Source of the DNA: Gracilaria caudata
Taxonomy: Eukaryota; Rhodophyta; Florideophyceae; Gracilariales; Gracilariaceae
DNA length: 43,567 nt
Direction of reading: 5' to 3'
Assembly: GCA_030374735.1 (NCBI GenBank)
Contig: JASCIV010000120.1
Location: forward strand, 1-43,567
Below are positions 1 to 10,130 of this stretch, piece after piece. A model generated the notes under the pieces. It was not told the origin of the DNA and searched no databases. It was given only the letters and a program-made list of their open reading frames with translations. The stretch's first letter is position 1. Each line of letters starts with the position of its first letter. The position numbers and the translations under genes were made by a program.

Positions 1-552
1 GAGTAGCGAGTTGTACTGGGGAAGGGGGGGGGACGGTGAACGCCGGATGGAGCAAGGCCTGGGAGGTGTGGGGAGCAGACGGGTGGCTGTGTATGTGGGG
101 CGGGCGAGCAAACAGCGGCGCAGGTCGCGAGGGCGCGGACGGAGCGCCGAGGCGTCGCGGCGACGGCGCGCGTTTGCGCGGGCGGCGGGGCGTGGCGCAC
201 ATCCGCCACGCGTGGACAACGGCTGCCATTTCCACTGCATCTCACGTCGCTCCTCGCTGCCACCAGCGAGTGTGTTCCGTGATCACCCACTCAGCGCGCT
301 CCAGCTGTGACACGCGTCACGGCGCACGCACGTCCATTACAGTCGGCCGCGCATCTTGCGCGTGCGCTTCGCTGAGATTGACAGTGTTTGGCGACAGCGC
401 TGCCACGGCGCGTGCGCGCGCGCGCTGTCGGCCGTACCCGTGGCGAGAGCCTGCGCGACGGTGCACGCGTGATTGCGTGGCACTTTTGCCGCGTAGATAC
501 ACACATGTCAGTCGCCGTTCCTCCTTCGCGTCTGCGACGGTACGTAGCGCTG

Positions 553-596
553 GCAGAGCGCTCTGCAAGAGCGCTCTGGAGTTGCAGCTCCAGAGC
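553..596. repeat. Palindrome cluster
   Basis: A perfect 14-bp palindrome (553-566) is followed by a 10-bp palindrome (68-77 of the same hundred, i.e. 568-577). A hairpin-forming pair of 9-nt arms follows at 573-581 and 588-596 with a 6-nt loop. All arms match exactly. No function is evident. Confidence 0.7.
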
Positions 597-730
597 CTGA
601 AGTGCTTAACTGCTTCCACGTGCGACGAGTCTTCCGAATCCGCGCGGGACACCGTGCATCGTACCCTTCGGTAACATTAGGAAGGCACGCTCCGCAAAAT
701 CTCATGCGGTGCTGCTATGGACAGCTACTG

Positions 731-740
731 TACCCTTGTA
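731..740 (-). promoter_or_regulatory. TACAAGGGTA element (reverse) upstream of SEN1-like gene
   Basis: TACCCTTGTA is the exact reverse complement of the word at 24924-24933. It lies about 733 bp upstream of the helicase ATG. A related TACCCTTCGGTA lies at 662-673. Confidence 0.25.
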
Positions 741-958
741 TCCCATTCGTGTTCGCTGGAATGTGGCAAGTCTGCCATCCTTGCATCGTTAGCAGCCACA
801 GATCAACAACGCCTCCCAATCAGGTGCTGCTGCAGACTCCGCTTCAGGCTTTGGCTTTCCATTTTCAGCCGCGTGTACACGGATGCAGTTTCGAGAGTTC
901 GGGATTCCCGAATCGGGAACAGTCCGCACTGTAAGTAAGCCCACAACTTACTGTATTA

Positions 959-968
959 CGCGCCAAAA
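959..968 (-). promoter_or_regulatory. E2F-like consensus site upstream of SEN1-like gene
   Basis: The minus strand reads TTTTGGCGCG, which fits the E2F/DP consensus TTTSSCGC. It lies about 505 bp upstream of the helicase start codon. E2F/DP regulation of S-phase genes is conserved in plants and algae. Whether this site is used is inference from the match alone. Confidence 0.35.
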
Positions 969-1472
969 TTTTTTATATTGCGGCACCCGCCAACTCTACC
1001 ACAGTTGTGAAGTTCACGCAGGGCAAACAGTCATCGATCGCCGCGCCCGAAATTCCTGGTACACGTACAAGGCAGGGTGCAAGGCTGGGGAAGGCTCCTC
1101 CAGCCCGCGAGCACCGTCTCCACCGCCGCCTCGTGAACCCCTCAGCCCACCATCGCCCCAGAAGCGCACCCTCCTCGCGCCTCACTGGACCACTTGCCGC
1201 GGCTTTGTTGCTTCTCTCCAACCCTCTTTCGCTGCCGCGTGCAGCTGCATCTCTGACTTGCCACTCTCGCCTGGTGCACCACAGTTTCCATGTTGCCACG
1301 CGCGAGAGAGAACCAGCCTCTATCCTTTCAGTAGCGCATTCCACCTGTCTAGTGTCTAGTGTTCGGCCTTTCGGTTTCTGCCCGAACGAAATTCTTCTGC
1401 ACTGCGCCCTGCTGCCACACCCCCATCCTAAAGCTATTACTTTTGCACTTCACGCCTCCTACTGTTTGGCAC

Positions 1473-4400
1473 ATGATGACGCCCAGGAGAAAGACTACCG
1501 GTCGCCCTCGCGCCAACGCGGCTCTCATTGACCAGCCCAAACTGCCACATCCACCTGCGCATGTCATTTCCCTCAAGAATAATCACCCCAGGCGCTTTGT
1601 TATTGAACTTGTCTCCTTTTTTCAAAAGCAGAAGCATCACCCTGAAGTTTGCGTCGGATGGTGGTGCTGCTTTCCCAAATACATGTCTCACTTGATTACC
1701 TACCTCTCTGAGCCTTTTGATGACGACCGACAAACGTGGGAGCACTTTAGAAGTCAAGTCGCCGTCCAGATAAAGAACTGTCGCCAATGCGCTACTAAAT
1801 ATCATCAAGCTGTGGCCGCATGGGAAATCAGTGAGGAGCTGAGAAACTGGCCGAAGAGTGTGGCTAGAAAAAGACTTAAATCCTTGCTGGACTGGGATTG
1901 CGATCGTGTCCTCCCGATCATTCTCAAGGGTGCCCATGTGAACGAAGAAGACCCGTCGCACCGCGGTGTCATGATGCAGTGTAGAGAGGCCTTTCTGGAG
2001 GCCCTAACTAGTCTTCGACTGTGCACGTACCACAAGTTCTGTGAAGGGCTTGGTGGTGTCTTCCGGAAGCGCACGCCCGCTCGAAATGCCGAAGATGTTA
2101 TTCCGTTCATCCGAAGCCTTGGATTTGTCCCATCAGGCCTGCTGGCACTCTGCTTTCATGAAGTGCAAGCAGTCCAAGTGTGGGCTTTGCGTGTTCACAA
2201 GGATTGTCGAGGTTTTCAGGCAGCTTTACAACCGCTTCTGTTTCTCCTTCGAAAGGAGCTCATGCGCATCAATGAACTACAGCTTGCTTTAATTTCTGAT
2301 ACTTACCTCGATGACAAGGATTTTGAATCCGATGTTTTGAAACTGCAATCACGATGGGAAGGCTTTGCAGCTTTGCTTTGCAAAGCAGGTACGGATACTC
2401 TTCAGTCTTTCGTTGAAGGCTACAGGAAGATTGGCCTTATGAAGTCCGTTGCATTGGGCGCTGCATCGAAGTTCGAAAAGGTAGCAAAATCAGGCAGCAG
2501 AATTATTCGCGTTCTCTTGCGTAGCGTACCCTACGATGTTTTGTTCCAGTCAGGATCAATCTCACTGACAGAGCTCTTAGATCACATATTGCTGGGAGTC
2601 AGGAGGCCTTCTAATTCGTCTACAACTAGGGAAAGCCTGCTTGCGCTTTTGAGTCCTATTTTCAACCTTGTACGCAGTAATTATGACCGAGCGAAGGCAG
2701 TACGTTTGTACACAAGATGTCTGCAAAAGTTGTACGTGACGGCGGACATAGCAAGACTTTGTGGGTTTGGTATGCAGACTGAGGCATTAGAAGCTTTGCC
2801 AGATATTGATGAGAATCCTAGAGATCGGCGCTCTCTTCTCAAAGTTACGTCACAGTTTTTGTTGTACTTCTACAGATATACAGTTCCTATGTTGCCTGTA
2901 GAGGACACAATTATGATTTCGAACATTGCCCTTTCTGGTTTGTGGGAGGATCCAACCAGCGACTGGAGTTGGGATTTGATACGGTTTGTGCTTCTAACAG
3001 ATGTTTTTAACATCCTAAGGAATCTTCTGTCGGCGAAAGAAATGGAGAAAATCTCATCTATATTTCTCGAGAAAGGAGTCACCCTCGGAGAAAAACGCCC
3101 GGAAGAGGAAACATATTTATCGAACTTAGTGAATATTGATGGGAAATGCAACCCAAAAAGGACGTGGGTCGGACCTTTGTGGCGAAAAGTATTGTGTGGG
3201 GATCATATCAGGAATCACAATTCGGTTAGAGATTCTGCCATTGAGAGAGAAATGTCTGTTCTGCTGGATTTGCACAGGATTATTGGGGTTATTGACGACA
3301 GAATGGTTCAAGCACGTTTCGATTATGGAGAGTTTGCTTCTCGTTCTTATGGGCAAAGTTCTCTATCGATGATAGACAAGCAGAAGAGGGGTCTCGTAGG
3401 AAGCGTCAACACAGTCCAAGAAATCATTTGGTCGGGATTTCAAAGGATTTGTCGAACAAAGCAGACCCAGGCATGGATGCGTCTATTGCCATTTCACGCG
3501 GCACATCTCTTGTCGAGCGCGAAAAAAGACATCAGTTTGCAATGCATGGCAGCAATGCGGAGCTCGTTTGGACTTGAAAAGAATTCAAGCCTGGGCAGTC
3601 AGTCAAAGCTTCTTGCTTCTGCCGTGAAGGAAAATGCCGAAGCAACTGCTCTGCTTGTTGATGGCGTTGATTCTTCGCTTCGTATCATGTTTGTTCTCGG
3701 CAACATGGTCTCGCCAAGGACATATGGTTCCTTTTTTCGGTGGTTTCAAATCCTTCACATTTCAGGCTATTCTTCTCTGTTGCGTAGAAACTCTATATCG
3801 GATCAGGCGGTGGCCGTGGTGCATCGCTTTTCAGAGAGTTGGAAGACTTTTGAGAATAATGCCAACGAAGATGACTTCCGTGAAGCCCTCTGTCAGTTCC
3901 TTACCAACGTGAGAGGGGTTTGGGGCATATTGTGCGCTGACATAAATCATAAGAAGAAAACGCAAGCAGAATCCCAAATTCTTAGAAGCGCAACGAAAGG
4001 GTTGTTCAGCATGCATGCCGTGAAAGACCCAGCCGTTCTCGCTACATGGGTGCTTACAATGGCTTCAATTGCTCCTGAGTGGAAAGCTTCGGAGGAGCAC
4101 CGGTCTGCAATGTATGAGGTTATCAAATCTCATATTAACGGAAACCCAGGAGCTAATCAGATGACATTGGAGCAGTGCCAAATTCTTGTTCAAAAAGGAT
4201 GTCTTGATGCAGCACGACCAATCCTAAAGAGGTGGGCCAAAAGTTCTCCTATGAAAGAGGTGGACAGAGTCCCGAATGCATTCAAAAGTACAAGGATTGA
4301 TCAGTATTTTAGCAGGAGAACATCTCCTGAACCGAATAGGAATGGACAAGCACAAATTCAAGGCACGAAGAACAGTTCAATTGCTCGCGTACCTCTCCGA

Positions 4401-7400
4401 AACATGCGACCCCGCCTTCCGCTGGTCAGAGCAATAGCCAGGCCTGTGAGGGGGAATGTTCACCTGAGCGAACTGAGAAAAGGTCTTTTAGGTGATGCGC
4501 CAGTGAGGACGAAAGCGCGTCGGGAGTTGCAACCAGAAAGCCGACCCACAAAAACGCCGTTTGAGCTTCAGATTGAGCAAGCAAGAGCAAAAAAAGCGGC
4601 TCGCATTGCTGCCGAGAGTAATCGAGTCCTTCAATCGATTGATGTATTTGACAAGAAACTTTGTACGAGTCCATCTAAGGAGATACCGGGGGAATCAGAC
4701 GGAAGTACAGAACCAGCGTTGGTTTCGGCCCCAGATCCAGAGGAGGAGCGACTTCGTGAATGCACCCTGCCGTCAGACATCCGAAATTTACATCCACGCG
4801 ATATGGACCTACTGTACCGAGCCCTTATTCAGAAGAGGGAACCCGCAGTCCCCGCTTTAGACGGTCTTGAGACAGACGGTAGGACGTTTGCAAACACGAA
4901 GGCGTACGTGGAATTCTGGGAACCACTGATCACATCTGAATGTCGAGTTTCGATCCAAAACACTGTGAAAGAAGAAAACAACTTTGCCCCAAAGTTTCTG
5001 TGCGACCCACAAGGTTACAGATATTGTCGCACTGCGTTCGAAGTTCAAGAACCTCCCTCAAGTATTGGGCACTTTCATCAGCTGCGTCTTAGGTTCTGTA
5101 CGGACCAAGGAGGACTACCAAAAGAGTTTGAGCGAGATGTTTCAACTTCGGAGTTCTCCGTCTTTCAAGCACAGGCGACGGACTTGGTGTATCTCCGGAT
5201 ACCTCCGGCGCGATGCACGGAGCGTGATGGTGGTCCTATAACCGAAGCGATTGCTCTCGTTTCCACCTCGAAGGTGGAAAAAGGCGTTCACGAGCTGGTC
5301 CTACAAATATGTTTTGACGACGGATTGGATAAGGCTCCAGGGAAGGGACGACGAATTCAGATAAGTCGTCTGATGAGCCTGACTACATTTCAGCGGCAAA
5401 TTGCAGCGCTATGGTCGATTTCTAGTCTTCCAGATGGCTTGTTGTGGCCCATACTTGATCCCTCACATGGCTTGTCGGTAAATGACAAAGTTGGCGTCCA
5501 TAACCGAGAGACTGCGATGAGTCTTGCTACTGGTCCGCTTGAATTCATTTCGGATCTTGAGAAAAATGGAAGCCTCAATAACTCACAAGCGAATGCTATA
5601 AGTAATGTCGTTCGATCATCGGGTCCGTTGCTCCAATATCATGGGCCAACAACAGGGGATCGGTTCTTCAAGAAAAGTCACGGAGCGCTGAGTCTTATCC
5701 AGGGGCCCCCAGGCACAGGAAAAACTTCAACGATCATGAATATGATCTCTGCGTTTATCACGACCTCACTGAGTCGCGCTTTCCCGCGCGTCGTTCGGGT
5801 TTCTGTGGACGAAGCGCTAATAAGGATAAGGATTCCTGCCATACGCGTGCTAGTGTGTGCTCCGTCCAATGCTGCTGTTGATGAAATAATGTCGCGAGTG
5901 ATAGAACACGGGTTGACATTCCCTGATGGTAGCAAGGCATGCCCACGAATTGTTCGAATTGGTACCGGTACGACTCTTGATCACCTCAAGCGTTTCGAAC
6001 TTCGTTCACTCGCGCGGTGTAAAGGGCAGCGAGAGCAAACGGAGTCTGAACTAAGTACGAAGGAACGGTTGGAAAACAGGTGTCGAGCACTTCAACTGGT
6101 GAACGAAAGAATATCTGAAGCACATAACAAAAGAAGCTCGCTTCTCGAGAAGGAAGCACAGGAGACGGAAAGTTCGGAAAAGCGCTCCAAACCAGAACTT
6201 GTGCGTGAAATACAGTCATTGACGGAGAAATTGACCCTCTTGCACGAAGAAAAAGAAGTATTGAAGGGTCATCTTTCTGAAGTACGAGATGAGAGGAAGG
6301 TTCACGGCCAAGCTAGGCGAATGGAAAAGATGAAGCGAATGAGCAAAATATTGAATCAATCAAACTTAGTCTTCTCCACCCTGAATTCTGCTGGACATGA
6401 GTTGATGAAAACACTCGGATTGAGTTTTGATTTGATCATCATCGATGAGGCCGCCCAAAGCATTGAACCAGAGAGTCTTATTCCAATGACTCTTGGGACT
6501 AAGGGGAGAAGCTCCACCAAATTCAGCCACGTCGTTCTGGTCGGCGATCCGCAACAACTGCCGGCCACAGTTTTGTCCACCAATCCTCGCGTCGTGGAAC
6601 ACGTCCGAACTTCACTCTTTGAGCGTATATGCATATCGGATCGACAACGGGCGACTATGCTAAATGTGCAATATCGCATGCATCCATCGATTTCCAACTT
6701 CCCGAACAAGCAGTTTTACTTCGGAAAGATACGAGATGGGCCAAATGTCGTGGAGAAACGAGCAACAAGATCTTTTCATGAGGATAGTAACAGAAGGTTT
6801 GGACCGCTGACTTTCTACGATACTTCGAATTTGAATCACTGTGAAAATCGGACGGCGAAAGGTTCTCTTAGCAACTTGGCCGAAGCACGTCTTGTGGTAA
6901 TGATCGTGAAGAGTTTGATCCAGACGTACAGGTTCGAGGATTTCAGAGACGGTATTGTTCTTTTGAGTCCTTATCGTCAACAAGTTCTTCTCTTACAGCA
7001 ACTTGTAAGCGAATGCAGAATCCTTGATACAATGAAAATCGAAGTGAGCACAATAGACGGCATACAGGGTCGTGAGAAGCAAGTTGTTGTTCTCAGCACA
7101 GTACGTGGGGGGAATTGCAAGCACATTGGGTTCGTGGACGATGAAAGGCGAATGAACGTAGCGCTGACAAGGGCCATACATTCGTTGCTCGTTGTGGGAA
7201 ACGCAACAGTTCTGAGTAGAACATCAGGACCCTGGCAGGGATTCATTCGGCATTGTCGCGAAAACTCTCACCTCATTTCCATGTCGACAGATCGAGATGG
7301 TATTTCTGCTGCTGGTGCCTGTGTGACTATCGATTACACTGGTGAGGTGATGCATTCTACCGTCCCTCCTTTGCTGAAGGGCTCATTGGGTCCGGATTCA

Positions 7401-9164
7401 CGCAGTTCAGTCCCATTCAGAAAGCGTGATGCTCCAAAAGGTGGGAAAAGGAGCCGCTCCACGAGAAGCTCGACAGTGACGGATAGCCTCAAGGAATTAT
7501 CAGGGAAAGTCGTCCAAAAAGAGCAGAAGCCGTTTTTGAGTTCATCTAAACGTCTGCGTGCCTCAGAAAGCACTGATAGGACCGCATACGATGTGAAGAA
7601 GAGAAAAAGGAATACGAGAGAGTTGACTGAAGAACGGGATATAAAGAATACTTCAACTTGGACTCAAAGTGGGGCTAGTAGTCGTGCAATATCTACCTCT
7701 GGACCTTTCCCACGGGATTCTGAACAGAGCAGTCACGTGAAAAGGGAGCATCTCTATGCCGAAGAAGAGAAGTCCACAGAAGACCAGGAGAAGCTAGCTG
7801 GACTGAAGAGCTCACAGGTATCCAATGAACACGTACCAGTTGCGAGCGGCAAACCAGGAAAGGTGGTAATCACCAAAGATCAGACCCAAGACTCTACCGT
7901 GAACGGCAAAATGCCTTTGCAAACTATGCCCTTGAGGTCAAACATGCTTATAAGCCTTCGCTCAGTGATTGTCCCCAGTAGCGCACCTGCGCAACAGGCT
8001 GAGAATTCCAGTGGCGTCCCCTCGCAATCCGTACTGACTCAGAAAGTCAGCAATGCTTCAACACGGCCTTTCGCGCCCTGGAAGAGGAAAGCGAGTTCCG
8101 ACGTCAAGAACTGCTCCCCCTTCGACAAGGATCCTGCAGTCCGCTTTGTACCGCCTGGGATTTCCAAGAGTCAAGACTCGATAGGGAACAAGAATGCGAG
8201 GGAACCGGCTGGAAACATGCCAGATCCTTCGAAGAACATGCTCAGCCAATCCCCACGGGGTGCACCAGAACATGTGGGCTCTCGTGCTGTGAGGTCCGTG
8301 CAGTTCAACCAGATACCGCAATCGCTTGCTTCAGGATTAGTACCTCAGCGGAATTCGAAGCCAGATATTCTTTCCCGACTTGGAAAGAGGCAACAGGTGG
8401 CTCAGGGAGCGGGTCCTGAGGTTCCACGGTCGAATGCACCGTGGAAAGGGGGGGGCTCGTCTTTGAAATGGAGCCAAAACATGGTTGGCAACAGGGTATT
8501 ACCTCAAAGTACACAACCAACAACAAGGAGACTAGATGCAAATCGCAAGAGTTTCAATGCATCGAAGCGCTTCCTGGGGGTCCCTCCTGGGATTCACAAG
8601 GTGACTCAGAAGTGCCAGACAAACCCTTACGTGAACGGAATGGGCAACGGATCAAGCAAACCTTCTCGGCAAAAGAGTACGGGTAATATGGTATCAACGC
8701 CCGCGGCGAATGTTAATCATAGGGGATTCGTAAAAAAGACAAGTCGTGATGGGCAACGGATGCGAGGGAATGGGTGTGGGAAGCGCCCGAGGACTATGCC
8801 GAATCCCACGTATCAACCCCCTCCTCCCATCAGGAATCAAAATAGGAACACTGGTAATCAGAACACTGGTTTTCCACCTCGGCATGGACCTTTTGCACAA
8901 ACAAAGAGAGAGTATTCGAGCAGAAACAGTGCTCAGCAAAACTCAAACTTCCCGGCTAATTCTAACATCTTCGGAAACAGGACTGCAGTGGGCGGTCAAC
9001 AACTAACTCCCTCGGCAAATCAATCTAACTCTGTACAGCGTGGCTCGAAGACCCGGGTGAATCCGAAGGCTTCGAGGTCAAATGTTTCTGGTTCTCTTTT
9101 ACAAAGACTACAGGCGGACCAGGTTCGGACTCTGAACATGGCGAATGGTGGAAAAAAGAGATAG
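1473..9164 (+). CDS. SEN1: Senataxin/Sen1-like superfamily 1 RNA/DNA helicase
   Basis: This 2,563-residue, single-exon protein is a UPF1-type SF1B helicase. The family unwinds RNA:DNA hybrids and terminates RNA polymerase II transcription in the nucleus. The long N-terminus (about 60-900) is leucine-rich and helical like SEN1_N. The helicase core shows Walker A GPPGTGKT (1411-1418), the Ia-type stretch VLVCAPSNAAVDE, the Walker B DEAA (1658-1661), GDPQQLP (1691), QYRMHP (1733) and the final motif NVALTRA (about 1895). A charged coiled-coil-like insertion of about 110 residues lies between motifs Ia and II, where this family carries its prong/stalk. The last 600 residues are low-complexity, basic and N/S/P/Q-rich. 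The start is the first in-frame ATG (1473, followed directly by a second ATG). Length and domain order fit senataxin/Sen1 better than UPF1, which would carry an N-terminal CH zinc domain. Confidence 0.95.
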   Translation: MMTPRRKTTGRPRANAALIDQPKLPHPPAHVISLKNNHPRRFVIELVSFFQKQKHHPEVCVGWWCCFPKYMSHLITYLSEPFDDDRQTWEHFRSQVAVQIKNCRQCATKYHQAVAAWEISEELRNWPKSVARKRLKSLLDWDCDRVLPIILKGAHVNEEDPSHRGVMMQCREAFLEALTSLRLCTYHKFCEGLGGVFRKRTPARNAEDVIPFIRSLGFVPSGLLALCFHEVQAVQVWALRVHKDCRGFQAALQPLLFLLRKELMRINELQLALISDTYLDDKDFESDVLKLQSRWEGFAALLCKAGTDTLQSFVEGYRKIGLMKSVALGAASKFEKVAKSGSRIIRVLLRSVPYDVLFQSGSISLTELLDHILLGVRRPSNSSTTRESLLALLSPIFNLVRSNYDRAKAVRLYTRCLQKLYVTADIARLCGFGMQTEALEALPDIDENPRDRRSLLKVTSQFLLYFYRYTVPMLPVEDTIMISNIALSGLWEDPTSDWSWDLIRFVLLTDVFNILRNLLSAKEMEKISSIFLEKGVTLGEKRPEEETYLSNLVNIDGKCNPKRTWVGPLWRKVLCGDHIRNHNSVRDSAIEREMSVLLDLHRIIGVIDDRMVQARFDYGEFASRSYGQSSLSMIDKQKRGLVGSVNTVQEIIWSGFQRICRTKQTQAWMRLLPFHAAHLLSSAKKDISLQCMAAMRSSFGLEKNSSLGSQSKLLASAVKENAEATALLVDGVDSSLRIMFVLGNMVSPRTYGSFFRWFQILHISGYSSLLRRNSISDQAVAVVHRFSESWKTFENNANEDDFREALCQFLTNVRGVWGILCADINHKKKTQAESQILRSATKGLFSMHAVKDPAVLATWVLTMASIAPEWKASEEHRSAMYEVIKSHINGNPGANQMTLEQCQILVQKGCLDAARPILKRWAKSSPMKEVDRVPNAFKSTRIDQYFSRRTSPEPNRNGQAQIQGTKNSSIARVPLRNMRPRLPLVRAIARPVRGNVHLSELRKGLLGDAPVRTKARRELQPESRPTKTPFELQIEQARAKKAARIAAESNRVLQSIDVFDKKLCTSPSKEIPGESDGSTEPALVSAPDPEEERLRECTLPSDIRNLHPRDMDLLYRALIQKREPAVPALDGLETDGRTFANTKAYVEFWEPLITSECRVSIQNTVKEENNFAPKFLCDPQGYRYCRTAFEVQEPPSSIGHFHQLRLRFCTDQGGLPKEFERDVSTSEFSVFQAQATDLVYLRIPPARCTERDGGPITEAIALVSTSKVEKGVHELVLQICFDDGLDKAPGKGRRIQISRLMSLTTFQRQIAALWSISSLPDGLLWPILDPSHGLSVNDKVGVHNRETAMSLATGPLEFISDLEKNGSLNNSQANAISNVVRSSGPLLQYHGPTTGDRFFKKSHGALSLIQGPPGTGKTSTIMNMISAFITTSLSRAFPRVVRVSVDEALIRIRIPAIRVLVCAPSNAAVDEIMSRVIEHGLTFPDGSKACPRIVRIGTGTTLDHLKRFELRSLARCKGQREQTESELSTKERLENRCRALQLVNERISEAHNKRSSLLEKEAQETESSEKRSKPELVREIQSLTEKLTLLHEEKEVLKGHLSEVRDERKVHGQARRMEKMKRMSKILNQSNLVFSTLNSAGHELMKTLGLSFDLIIIDEAAQSIEPESLIPMTLGTKGRSSTKFSHVVLVGDPQQLPATVLSTNPRVVEHVRTSLFERICISDRQRATMLNVQYRMHPSISNFPNKQFYFGKIRDGPNVVEKRATRSFHEDSNRRFGPLTFYDTSNLNHCENRTAKGSLSNLAEARLVVMIVKSLIQTYRFEDFRDGIVLLSPYRQQVLLLQQLVSECRILDTMKIEVSTIDGIQGREKQVVVLSTVRGGNCKHIGFVDDERRMNVALTRAIHSLLVVGNATVLSRTSGPWQGFIRHCRENSHLISMSTDRDGISAAGACVTIDYTGEVMHSTVPPLLKGSLGPDSRSSVPFRKRDAPKGGKRSRSTRSSTVTDSLKELSGKVVQKEQKPFLSSSKRLRASESTDRTAYDVKKRKRNTRELTEERDIKNTSTWTQSGASSRAISTSGPFPRDSEQSSHVKREHLYAEEEKSTEDQEKLAGLKSSQVSNEHVPVASGKPGKVVITKDQTQDSTVNGKMPLQTMPLRSNMLISLRSVIVPSSAPAQQAENSSGVPSQSVLTQKVSNASTRPFAPWKRKASSDVKNCSPFDKDPAVRFVPPGISKSQDSIGNKNAREPAGNMPDPSKNMLSQSPRGAPEHVGSRAVRSVQFNQIPQSLASGLVPQRNSKPDILSRLGKRQQVAQGAGPEVPRSNAPWKGGGSSLKWSQNMVGNRVLPQSTQPTTRRLDANRKSFNASKRFLGVPPGIHKVTQKCQTNPYVNGMGNGSSKPSRQKSTGNMVSTPAANVNHRGFVKKTSRDGQRMRGNGCGKRPRTMPNPTYQPPPPIRNQNRNTGNQNTGFPPRHGPFAQTKREYSSRNSAQQNSNFPANSNIFGNRTAVGGQQLTPSANQSNSVQRGSKTRVNPKASRSNVSGSLLQRLQADQVRTLNMANGGKKR

Positions 9165-9282
9165 CGGCAGGTTTGATGGAAAGACCGTGGTTTTTATAAC
9201 TTTCTAAAGTAAATCTGAACATTTTAACTCCATTTTTTTGCTTGAATGACCCATCCATGAACTTCGACCTCTTCGTTCCGTC

Positions 9283-9294
9283 GTACCTTCGTAC
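9283..9294 (-). promoter_or_regulatory. TACGAAGGTAC element upstream of the basic protein gene
   Basis: The 12-mer GTACCTTCGTAC is the reverse complement of GTACGAAGGTAC. The same word occurs at 18554-18565, and its 11-base core at 34093-34103. It ends 54 bp before the ATG at 9348. A regulatory role is inferred from recurrence near start codons. Confidence 0.35.
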
Positions 9295-9347
9295 GTCTGC
9301 GACAGGGCCGGCTGTACTGTCGTAATGGTGCATTCGTACTATCGTAC

Positions 9348-10130
9348 ATGACGCGAATGAAGGCCCCAACAAACTTTTTAGTGTATCGATGTGGGCAACA
9401 ATTCGTTATGAACTCTGGCGAATCTTCTCAGTGGCATCAGTCACCTCGCAGGCTCTATAGCTTTGCTGAAGATATCGACTGCGATCTGCTATCTTTCGCA
9501 AGCCGACGATGTCATGAAGCAAGCTCATTAATCCCACAAACTGAACCAAGAGGTAAACTCAACTCTCAATCTTCGAAGTACGATTTAAAGCGCAAGCGTC
9601 CTAAGCAACAAGTTCTAGTGCCCACCAAACGCCTCCGAACAGGCAAACGCAATGAACTGGATGCGACAGCTGATGAAGAGCACTTAAGACAGGTAAACTA
9701 TCAACGAAACAGTTACCATGTGGGTCGTAAGCCCACCTCGTCTCGACAAAATATCACTTCCAGACACGACGACTCTCAGGACTGTCAACAGAGCCCCAAA
9801 ATTTCAGTTCATGCTTCAGAAGATCATGCTTCAGTGACGGGAGCTCCAACCTTGAAGCGTAGTAACGTGGCGTTGCCAGCAAGAAATCCAAACACAGTTG
9901 ACAGGCCTGTTAGTTACACTGAACTTCGAAGAAGTAAATGCCGCCCAAGGACTGCGGAAACGCTTAAGGTTCAAAGAGTGCACCATGGCATGAAACAGCG
10001 TGGGACCCGTCGCAAACGCAAACGAAGGAAGCGTACATTTGTTCAACTGCCAACCGGTTCACACTTTGACTCCCTTATCCGGAAAGGGGCCTTCGAGAGA
10101 TACATGGCATATGTGACGAAGATGAGTTAA
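9348..10130 (+). CDS. Small very basic protein of unknown function, probably nuclear
   Basis: This 260-residue frame starts at ATG 9348, with a second ATG three codons on. I do not recognise the family. The sequence is rich in K, R, S, Q and N, with several nuclear-localisation-like clusters: KRKRPKQQ, TKRLRTGKR, and a run of K/R near residue 220 (RRKRKRRKR). There is no transmembrane segment and no recognisable fold. The C-terminal 35 residues look more ordered (LPTGSHFDSLIRKGAFERYMAYV) and may be a short helical motif. It lies 183 bp downstream of the helicase on the same strand, and a GTACCTTCGTAC element sits 54-65 bp upstream of its ATG. An uninterrupted frame of this length at about 47% GC supports a gene, but it could still be a chance ORF. 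Confidence 0.55.
   Translation: MTRMKAPTNFLVYRCGQQFVMNSGESSQWHQSPRRLYSFAEDIDCDLLSFASRRCHEASSLIPQTEPRGKLNSQSSKYDLKRKRPKQQVLVPTKRLRTGKRNELDATADEEHLRQVNYQRNSYHVGRKPTSSRQNITSRHDDSQDCQQSPKISVHASEDHASVTGAPTLKRSNVALPARNPNTVDRPVSYTELRRSKCRPRTAETLKVQRVHHGMKQRGTRRKRKRRKRTFVQLPTGSHFDSLIRKGAFERYMAYVTKMS

Larger units (their letters stand above)
1..1472. other. GC-rich intergenic / upstream region of SEN1-like gene
   Basis: I see no convincing gene here. Reading frames in the first 700 bases are arginine/alanine-rich, mutually overlapping on both strands, and match no family I know, as expected of GC-rich DNA. The stretch holds a cluster of perfect palindromes (553-596), a 7+7 inverted repeat at 905-919, an E2F-like site at 959-968 and one copy of the TACCCTTGTA word at 731-740. 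From about 1080 to 1350 it turns C-rich and pyrimidine-biased, which could be the promoter or 5' leader of the helicase gene. Confidence 0.6.

Noticed and set aside
36..674. 212-codon plus-strand frame and a 111-codon minus-strand frame in the first 700 bases
   Set aside because: Both are Arg/Ala/Ser/Thr-rich, overlap each other and others, and match no family. GC-rich DNA produces such frames by chance.
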